Source: Rhizoclosmatium globosum (lineage: Eukaryota > Chytridiomycota > Chytridiomycetes > Chytridiales > Chytriomycetaceae). From it: a stretch of 64,000 bases of DNA. Shown here one piece after another: positions 57,780-64,000 of the stretch. Within the stretch, counting starts at the first letter, position 1. Each line of letters starts with the position of its first letter. The notes beneath the pieces are model-generated. The model was not told where the DNA came from, did no database searches, and saw only the letters and a list, made by a program, of their open reading frames with translations. The stretch lies in NCBI GenBank assembly GCA_002104985.1, contig MCGO01000024.1, forward strand, positions 186,001 through 250,000, given 5' to 3'. A program made the position numbers and the translations under genes.

Positions 57780-59391
57780 ATGTCAGGCTCGAACCCCAAT
57801 ATGTCAAAAACCAGTAACATCAAAAAGTTAGAAGCAACCTTGGCCAAAACTCTCTTGTCACTCTCAGGCAAAACTGTTCAAAAGCTAAAGGAGGAGAAGA
57901 CGAGGTTGATAGGAAGAAGCCAAACCTTATCTCGTCGTGTGAATGAGCTTGAACGAAAACTTCTCCCATACATTTCAGTCTTTGAGAATATACCGGGAAG
58001 CAAACTTTTCCATCATTTAAAGCTGGTGACTGAACTTGATAAGGAAAAGCCACAGACGCAAAGTCGTATTGAAATGCTGGCTCTGTTTTCTCTCGCCCTT
58101 TCAAAGAACGTCCTCAATGATGAGCGCATTGTCTGGGACATAATTCATTCTCAAGTAAGATTTTCTTGACTTAATATCTCTTTAACAGCTCACTTAGATA
58201 AAGTTCTACTCCCTTGATAAGGTTCACGGTCCAGTCGTGTTCCATCAAATATTCTCTGAGCGTCTACTCTGGTTTCTGGACAGATATTTTTCTCGTTGTG
58301 GCCATGCTGCTTACGATTTCATACGTGGTGCTGGAAAGATCAACGATGAAGAAGGTGAAGTCGTGAATACATCTCCCGTGGCGTTTCTTGGCTGTCTTTG
58401 GTTGCCCCATAAACGAACAATGCAAGATCGTTTTTCCAAAGCAACTGAAGGTTTGAAATACATTGGATATGACGAAAATATTGCAGCGTTGGTTATTGCC
58501 AAAGCAAAGTCGGTTGAAGCCCAAGTAAACTCAAAAGGCCGCGCTCTTGGCTTCATTCTTGGAAGTGACGAAAAAGACATTGGGATTGTCACAGTTGCAA
58601 CTGAGGTGATAAAAGGACGAAAGAGAATTCGCGGCACGCAGGATTTGGGTGGAAATGAAGAACGTTTCAACTCCTGGGTAATTGATGGCTACATTAGAAC
58701 AGTTAAGGATCTTGAAAATATTGTTAATGACTTCTGGGAGGCTGGAAAGCGATTACATCTGTTTTTGGAAAAGCCTCTGACGCCAAAAGCATTCGCGTTT
58801 GACAGAGACATTCACCTGTATCTATTGACTATTCTAAATCGCCTACAAAAATGTTTTGAAATTTGCGGAGCTATGATTCCAGCTAGACTGGAAGCTTCAA
58901 TTGCTGCAAGGGACAAACGTGATCAAGACAACACTGATAATAATAAGAATCAGTTTCGGGCAAGATTGGAACTACAGCGGACAGAATCATTGGTCAAAGA
59001 ATATTCAAAGTATAACGACACATTACCTGGAGTATCTACTGAAATTAAGGACTTGATCATCATTCTCACAGACAGCAATCATAATCTTACGTCCGAATTT
59101 GAAAATGCTGGACTGATTAAAGAACATGAGCTCATTACGATATATAGAGTAAGGATTGTTGAATGCCTTGAGGTTGCCATTCCTCTCAATGAGGGATTAC
59201 ATACGCTCCTTGCAAAACGGGCGCACAAGCTGGCTGTATACAGTGTTTCTGACACACAGCGTATTTTGAACGAGCCAATAGCTACATATTATGTAGATTC
59301 CGTAACTGAGGGGCAGAGTCGGTTAATTGAGACTCCATGGTCAAGTGACTCTTTTTTCCTGTGGTCACTTGACCCTCCAAGCAGGAAATGA
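57780..59391 (+). CDS. KDZ-element cargo protein C, unknown
   Basis: 522 residues in two exons in frame: 57780-58154, intron 58155-58197 (gtaaga...cttag), 58198-59391. The N-terminal 60 residues form a probable coiled coil (LKEEKTRLIGRSQTLSRRVN). Helical segments follow: RIEMLALFSLALSKNVLNDE, FHQIFSERLLWFLDRYFSRC and FLGCLWLPHKRTMQDRFSKA. The last resembles the region of transposon proteins that precedes a DDE fold (SVxTV(R/Q)R-like), but no DDE triad is evident to me. The end (LIETPWSSDSFFLWSLDPPS) overlaps the right subterminal palindrome, and the stop is 48 bases from the right inverted repeat. It has no frame breaks. Function is unknown; it shares the bidirectional promoter with the transposase, so co-expression is likely. 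Confidence 0.8.
59339..59374. repeat. Right subterminal 11-bp palindrome
   Basis: GGTCAAGTGAC (59339-59349) and its exact reverse complement (59364-59374) around a 14-base loop, inside the last codons of cargo C and about 66 bases from the right end of the element. Confidence 0.8.
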
Positions 59392-59439
59392 GGGTTTGTT
59401 GACTTTGAGGGTTTTGAGAATGGCAAAAAGTTGCGACAC

Positions 59440-59452
59440 AGCCACCACCCTG
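59440..59452 (-). repeat. Right terminal inverted repeat of the KDZ element
   Basis: AGCCACCACCCTG, the exact reverse complement of the left end. Confidence 0.9.
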
Positions 59453-59461
59453 ATCCTCAAC
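59453..59461 (+). repeat. Target-site duplication, right copy
   Basis: ATCCTCAAC, identical to 52302-52310. Confidence 0.9.
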
Positions 59462-59670
59462 TCACTTCTTCTTCTGAACTACCATTATTGAATAATTCAT
59501 TATAGTTAGCTGGTCTGATGTTCTGAAAGTAAAACCACGATCTATAACTTCAGTTCTGCGTCAGTTGTTTAGTAAAGGTTCAGCGCTCTCAAAAGCATAA
59601 AAACAGAGCAGCCATTTTGAATGACCCGTATTAAAACAACTACTGCTCAGTCTCTTCTTCCTTTCTACCA

Positions 59671-60171
59671 ATGCAAATCTCAACGCTTCTCACAACAATT
59701 GCTCTTATCGCATGCGCTTCGGCTTCTCCTATTCGACGTGACAGTTATCCCAGCAATGTTGGCGATTCTCACGTTCAAAAAAGTAACAGTGGGCCCATCA
59801 AAGACGGAGATAGCCCAGATACCGTTGATATTGGATACAACGCTGTCGCTGATGGAATACAAGACATGAATGCTAGTCCTGATTACAGTGGGGCGTCTGA
59901 TGAAATGCAAGACATGAGTGCCAGTCCTGATAGCACCAATAATCGTTCCGATGATACCTACGATTTTGCATCGAACGTTTATGCAAGCTGTAGCTACAAG
60001 GGAGCGCAAGAGTGCGATTCCAACACCCTTTACAAGTGTGACTATGGGCAAAACAATAGATTGATTTGGAAGACGGTTATAAGCTGTCCAACTGATTTGG
60101 TTTGTTACAGTGGTGGCATCAATGGTGTCGGTTGCAAACCATACATTCCTTATACTTTCAATAAGCGTTAA
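59671..60171 (+). CDS. Small secreted CBM19-like protein 5
   Basis: Intact intronless 166-residue ORF. Signal peptide MQISTLLTTIALIACASA is followed by a dibasic RR (possible processing site), then an acidic, Asn/Ser-rich middle with a repeated DMNASPDYSG / DMSASPDSTN block. One CBM19-like module ends the protein: CSYKGAQECDSNTLYKCDYG, SCPTDLVCY, GINGVGCK. It resembles the C-terminal modules of the mosaic Cys-rich proteins and is a tandem neighbour of gene 6. A TATA-like CATAAAAAC lies near 59596-59604. Chitin binding is inferred. Confidence 0.75.
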   Translation: MQISTLLTTIALIACASASPIRRDSYPSNVGDSHVQKSNSGPIKDGDSPDTVDIGYNAVADGIQDMNASPDYSGASDEMQDMSASPDSTNNRSDDTYDFASNVYASCSYKGAQECDSNTLYKCDYGQNNRLIWKTVISCPTDLVCYSGGINGVGCKPYIPYTFNKR

Positions 60172-60322
60172 TTTCCTGTTTTTATTCCTGGTTCAAATAA
60201 ATTGATTGTTCCATCTAACCGTTTTTATGTCTTGTTTCCTCGCTAATTTCTACATCTCATTTTGTTTCGAATGATTCTCTTTACTTCGTTTTGATGTTGA
60301 AAAATAGAACCACAGTTTTGAA

Positions 60323-60331
60323 GTTCGGCCA
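60323..60331 (+). promoter_or_regulatory. Shared GTTCGGCCA promoter motif, copy 3
   Basis: GTTCGGCCAGTC, with the nonamer ending 49 bases upstream of the ATG at 60381; the 12-mer is identical to that at 27982. Confidence 0.5.
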
Positions 60332-60380
60332 GTCCGCACCGCGAAAAGAACACAACAGCCCTTCCGTCTACATTGCACAT

Positions 60381-60811
60381 GCAAATATCTGCGCTTCTTG
60401 CCACAGTGGCTCTTATCGTGTCTGCCTCAGCTTCTCGAGTCCAGCGTGACACAAATCCGAAATGTTGGGGGCTCATACGAACAAAAGGATATCATCAATG
60501 CCGAATACAATGCAGTTTCAGATGGATCTCAAGATACAAATGAGAGTCGTGACAACTACTACCACAACAACAACAACAACTATCCCGACGATAACTATGC
60601 TTCGTCACGGACGGCTGTTAGTGCAAGCTGTAACCGAAATGGAGCATATGCTTGCCAATTCAACAGCCTTTTCCACTGCGGCTACGTGTCAAAGAATGGA
60701 CTTACATGGACTCTTGTCACCACATGTCCACAAAACTCAATCTGTTACGCTGGTGGCATCAATGGGGTTGGTTGCAAGGCCAGTCCCTCACCATTTGGAT
60801 ACACGCGTTAA
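60381..60811 (+). CDS. Small secreted CBM19-like protein 6
   Basis: The ATG at 60381 gives signal peptide MQISALLATVALIVSASA, a close relative of protein 5. One extra A near 60455 (AAAT for AAT) shifts the frame. After it the reading is NVGGSYEQKDIINAEYNAVS, a His/Asn run (YYHNNNNNYPDDNY) and one CBM19-like module (CNRNGAYACQFNSLFHCGYV, TCPQNSICY, GINGVGCK). The stop is at 60809-60811. The last motif GINGVGCK is shared exactly with protein 5, so the pair arose by tandem duplication. Confidence 0.7.
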
Positions 60812-61446
60812 AAGTGGGGAAGTTCTTCGTGCATTCAGCCAAAACTTCGAATTAAGATGCTCATTGTTTTTATTTTCATATTATAACCTTCAGTGCCTTT
60901 TTAATGCTTTTTATTTTTGTTCAGCCTGTTCAATTCATCTTAAATTCATGGAATTTGTATTTTTCCTGACGGCTGACACAGTGCTCCAAAGTTGGGAGAT
61001 TTTTGCAAAGCAGAACAGCTGCAATCAGCAATTCTATAAAAGAATGGCATCTTTTATAAGTAGGATGACTTGAATTGTGATTTTGGTATAATTTACAATT
61101 GTTCACGTGTTCGGCAATACGAGTTGGTAAAGTTGGGTGCATTCGGAACAATTAATCGAGTGTTCTCCAGGATATTATTGTGCGTGACAGGCAAAGTTGG
61201 ATGTCTATTCTTTTAAGGCGAACAAAGTTGAACGTAATGTTGACTACCTGTCTTCTTTCTTTTTTGAAAGTTATTCCGCTCAATTACTTACTTTGTCGAG
61301 CCACATCTTTCAACCAGATTGCTAAAACTTGATGGAAACGAAGGAAAATACGATTTTGAATTGATCATGTGATGTCACGTGACCCAAGGCTTTCCAACCC
61401 ATAAATCCACCTTCAGAGTGCCTTTCATTCGAGTTTCATCTCAAAT
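60812..61446. other. AT-rich intergenic region
   Basis: 635 bases with no coding frame of substance. It is AT-rich in 60850-60950 (3' end of the preceding gene). A CATAAA string near 61400, about 45 bases before the next ATG, may be its TATA-like element. Confidence 0.45.
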
Positions 61447-62373
61447 ATGCACCTCTCAAACTTCTTCGTTGCCGCTGCAACATTGCTGTCAACCACTGCC
61501 TTTGCAGCACCAACGCGTCGTGCAACTGGTCCAGTTGACCAAATCCTCAACAACTGGAAGATCACAGCCTACGGTTTTGACGACAATGATGATGGAAACG
61601 GACACTTTGGCAATAACGTCATTGCCCACCCATACTTACACAAAGTCGCAACGGAAGACCTCGGAACTTTCGACAGACCGTCTACATTCGCTGCTGCCGA
61701 AGCATTGTTCAACCCCGGTGACAAAATCTATATCCCCCACCTCCGCAAGTACTACATCTACGAAGATGGATGTGTTGAGTGCGTGCAAGATTACTCGAAC
61801 GGAATCAAGCACGTCGATTTGTATATTGGTGAGGCTAAACTTCAAGGAAGTCCACTCTTGGATTGTGAAGACGCCATCACCATTTTGTCTGGCGGAACTG
61901 TTGTTTTGAATCCCTCTGCGAACTGGCCTGTCAACCCACCACTTATTTTCGTGAATGGTGTTTGTGATTCTCAGACATTCCCTGTTCCAACTGCTCCTCC
62001 TCAACCTCCAGTTACAACTACTCCTGTTAAGCGTTCTACTACCACTTCTTCTACTACTACCACAACTACAACTACGACTACTACCACGAGTGCTGCTGCT
62101 AAATCAACCACTACGGCCGTCGTGAAGACTTCTTCTACCAATACGTCTACCACTACCACTACCACCACCTCGGTGAAAGCAATCACCACCGTAACAGCTC
62201 CTAAGCCAACAACCACTGCTGCATCTGGAAGCAACACTGTTACCAATGGACTTGCCTGTTCAACTTACGGAGCTTTGGCCTGCTCTAATGCTTGTACTTG
62301 TAACTACGCAACCGGCCCATCAGGCGCTTTCGTTTTGCTGTGGCAATGTACGCCTGTCAACGCCTCTTGTTAA
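61447..62373 (+). CDS. Secreted 3D-domain protein with Thr-rich linker and Cys tail
   Basis: Intact intronless ORF of 308 residues. Signal peptide MHLSNFFVAAATLLSTTAFA. The barrel domain (about residues 33-170) has WKITAYGFDDNDDGNG, LGTFDRPSTFAAAEALFNPG, DKIYIPHLRKYYIYEDGCVE and HVDLYIGEAKLQG. This is the order and spacing of the 3D (Asp-Asp-Asp) domain, a double-psi barrel found in cell-wall-active bacterial proteins related to MltA. An extended Thr/Ser linker (about 195-260), likely O-mannosylated, leads to a cysteine tail (CSTYGALACSNACTCNYATG) that may bind carbohydrate. The paralogue at 18618 lacks linker and tail. The substrate is unknown; wall glycan is a reasonable guess. Confidence 0.7.
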   Translation: MHLSNFFVAAATLLSTTAFAAPTRRATGPVDQILNNWKITAYGFDDNDDGNGHFGNNVIAHPYLHKVATEDLGTFDRPSTFAAAEALFNPGDKIYIPHLRKYYIYEDGCVECVQDYSNGIKHVDLYIGEAKLQGSPLLDCEDAITILSGGTVVLNPSANWPVNPPLIFVNGVCDSQTFPVPTAPPQPPVTTTPVKRSTTTSSTTTTTTTTTTTTSAAAKSTTTAVVKTSSTNTSTTTTTTTSVKAITTVTAPKPTTTAASGSNTVTNGLACSTYGALACSNACTCNYATGPSGAFVLLWQCTPVNASC

Positions 62374-62450
62374 TCTACCTTTATTTGTGGAATCTATTAG
62401 AAATAAAAAGTTTGTTAGCTGTCAAAAATTCCCACAAACAACCCCCACAA

Positions 62451-63221
62451 ATGCACAACACCTTCGCATTCCTTCTCGCTCTCGCCACAACAGCAATCTC
62501 CTTCCCTCTCGGCTGCTTCAACTCAAGCCACGCGACGTTAGTCTTGACCAGCGACCTCCTCACCGCCGACACCCTCGCAGCCCTCACCGACAAAAACATC
62601 CGCGCAACATTCTTTGTAACCCCCGAATGGGCTCTCAAACACAAAAAGACCGTGACAGACGCGCTCTTTAAACACCACTCCATCGGCCTCGCGATTCCAT
62701 CCCTCGACGGCCTCGTCGCACCCACCCCAACCTGTGCATACGGAATCTGCGACTACACAGTACAACCCGACGCTCTCACCGCGTATTTCGATAAGGAGGA
62801 GAAGCAGTGGTTGAATATGGGGTACGTGACGCCCAGTCTCAGAACGTTGAAGTTGATTGCGTTCACGAACACTGCGCTCGCGGATTTGAGGGTGGAAGTG
62901 GAGGTCCGAAAAGTATGGGTCTTTGGAGGATGCAGTTGCAAAGTTGGGGTATACTCCTATTCTTGCTGATTTCTGGAAGGATACGTGGAACGTTGACACG
63001 GCTACGACACAAGATGTGACGTTGGCTAATTTCTTTGGGGCGGCTGATTTGTGGTGGATTCTACGGCAGCGGAAAGTGACCTCTCTGATTACTTGGCGGA
63101 ACGTAAGACAACGACCAATTTGATGGATATCAATGTGATCGCGGAGGCGGTGGACTTTTTGGCTACTCAGAATATTACGGTTGTGTCCATGAGAGATTGT
63201 GTTGGAAAAACTTTGTATTAA
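62451..63221 (+). CDS. NodB-like (polysaccharide deacetylase-fold) protein lacking catalytic residues, copy 1
   Basis: Signal peptide MHNTFAFLLALATTAIS, then ATLVLTSDLLTADTLAALTD and KNIRATFFVTPEW, the first strand pair of the NodB fold (normally LTFDDGP, then TLDILKKHNIKATFFV). Where chitin deacetylases have the metal- and base-Asp pair DD, this one has SD, and the HxxxH metal site is replaced (HHSIGLAIPS). Later pieces (LGYTPILADFWKDTWNVD, QNITVVSMRDCVG) fit the C-terminal strands. Two frame changes (near 62905 and 63055) split it. The stop is TAA 63219-63221. Probably a secreted, non-catalytic sugar-binding relative of chitin deacetylase, or a decayed gene. Confidence 0.6.
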
Positions 63222-63389
63222 TTTTAAATTTCTTGGAATAAACAAAGATTTACATCCCGAACAACAAAAAGTACGATTCAGAGTTGGACTTGGTGCCAAG
63301 TTGCCGATTGTCAGTCAGAAACATGTCAAAAGCATCATCGAAAGACGCGTTCGTTTTCGTTCCTTCAAAAAATCCATTCATCAAATAAT

Positions 63390-64000
63390 ATGCTTGCTCA
63401 GATTCTTGTGTCATCGCTCTTCTTAACAGTGTCCTCATTTCCTTGGGGTTGTCACAACGAAAGCCACGCCACAATTGTGTTCAACAGCAGCTCTTTGACA
63501 GCCCAAACACTCAACCTTCTCCGCGAAAACTCTTATCTGCTACTTTCTTCTTCACACCGTCTTGGGCCTTGAATAATCCCCAAATGTGACTGACGCCTTG
63601 GCGCAAAAGCACTCCATCGGCCTCTCGATTCCGTCAGTACTCACCCTCGTGAATCAAACCCAACCATGCGAATACGGAAACTGTGATCATCCATTCTATT
63701 GGACCGTCTCGAACCTTTCTTGGCGTACCAAAACAAACTTGGAATGAAAACATTGGTTATCTTGGTGCCCGCCTGAAACTTGTTGCTTTTCCTAATACAA
63801 GCTTGTTGGATTTGCGCGGTGGACACATGTACACGAACCGCTATAGTTCCTTGAGGATGCAGTGTCGAATCTGGGATATATTCCGATTGTCGCTGATTTC
63901 AATAAGGACACCTGGAATGAGGATACAGCTGCGTTGGAGGAGTTGTTCTTTCAAATTTTTCGGAGCAGCTTACTTGGAAATCGGAGTAGAAGCTAGCGCC
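63390..64000 (+). CDS. NodB-like protein lacking catalytic residues, copy 2 (partial, cut by window edge)
   Basis: Tandem relative of the previous gene. MLAQILVSSLFLTVSSFPWG, CHNESHATIVFNSSSLTAQT, then after a frame change near 63525 FFFTPSWALN and QKHSIGLSIPS follow copy 1 step by step. The same catalytic positions are missing (NS where DD is expected). More frame changes occur near 63580, 63720 and 63850. Its end lies beyond 64000. Confidence 0.5.

Larger units (their letters stand above)
52311..59452. mobile_element. Complete KDZ-superfamily DNA transposon with two cargo genes
   Basis: 7142-bp cut-and-paste type element. Its ends are perfect 13-bp inverted repeats (CAGGGTGGTGGCT at the left; its reverse complement at 59440-59452), flanked by a perfect 9-bp direct repeat. 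Inside are three genes: an unknown protein rightward (52451-55499), the KDZ transposase leftward (55589-57486) and a second unknown protein rightward (57780-59391). All three contain introns. Both ends carry subterminal hairpins. The perfect ends and target duplication suggest a recent insertion. The KDZ (Kyakuja-Dileera-Zisupton) class is known from fungi, often with extra genes; the two partners here are not ones I recognise. Confidence 0.9.

Noticed and set aside
62001..62246. Minus-strand frame rich in Val
   Set aside because: Antisense of the Thr-rich linker of the 3D-domain gene.
1..64000. Prokaryotic reading of the window (operons, CRISPR, phage genes)
   Set aside because: GT..AG introns, signal peptides and fungal housekeeping proteins throughout; no repeat-spacer array seen.
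1..64000. tRNA or rRNA genes
   Set aside because: No stretch could be folded by eye into a tRNA with the B-box GGTTCGAATCC-type loop, and no rRNA-like sequence was noticed; this is a visual check only.

Overview
This is nuclear DNA of a zoosporic (chytrid-like) fungus. The genes are close together on both strands, most are interrupted by short GT..AG introns of about 45-70 bases, and the housekeeping genes are fungal (PMC1-type Ca2+ pump, threonyl-tRNA synthetase, mitochondrial NADP-isocitrate dehydrogenase, Ctf4, Chk1, Bzz1). A homologue of basal-body protein BBOF1 at 39.8-42.3 kb points to a lineage that still makes a flagellum. The species cannot be named from the sequence.

Layout. 0-7.3 kb: two tandem Ca2+-ATPase genes. 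7.6-9.4 kb: secreted proteinase K-like subtilase. 9.8-12.0 kb: four tandem, very small paralogous proteins sharing an SRxRT(M/L)SLY core, a family I do not recognise. 12.4-14.7 kb: scaffold with about six Spa2/GIT homology repeats. 14.9-18.5 kb: isopentenyl-phosphate-kinase-like gene diverging from threonyl-tRNA synthetase. 18.6-34.3 kb: accessory block rich in secreted and cell-surface genes (3D-domain protein, mosaic cysteine-rich proteins, a Cys-rich membrane protein, LysM-GH19 chitinase), mixed with a degenerate homeodomain gene, a medium-chain reductase and a SAY/RSC7-PHD chromatin protein. 34.5-52.3 kb: conserved core genes (1-Cys peroxiredoxin, Ctf4, BBOF1, IDP, Bzz1, CofD-like, Chk1). 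52.3-59.5 kb: a complete KDZ-superfamily DNA transposon. 59.7-64 kb: more small secreted proteins, a second 3D-domain protein and a tandem pair of NodB-like proteins without catalytic residues.

Main discovery. The transposon spans 52311-59452 (7142 bp). It has perfect 13-bp terminal inverted repeats and a perfect 9-bp target duplication. It carries a CxC5/CxC6-KDZ transposase plus two large intron-containing genes of unknown function, and it sits 30 bp upstream of the chk1 start codon.

Caveat. Many conserved genes are broken by single-base indels, usually in short homopolymers (a DKTGT motif, a PHD finger, a peroxiredoxin active-site region, signal peptides). I read most of these as draft-sequence errors rather than mass pseudogenisation, so gene spans below are given across the breaks. 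Exon edges are inferred by eye.
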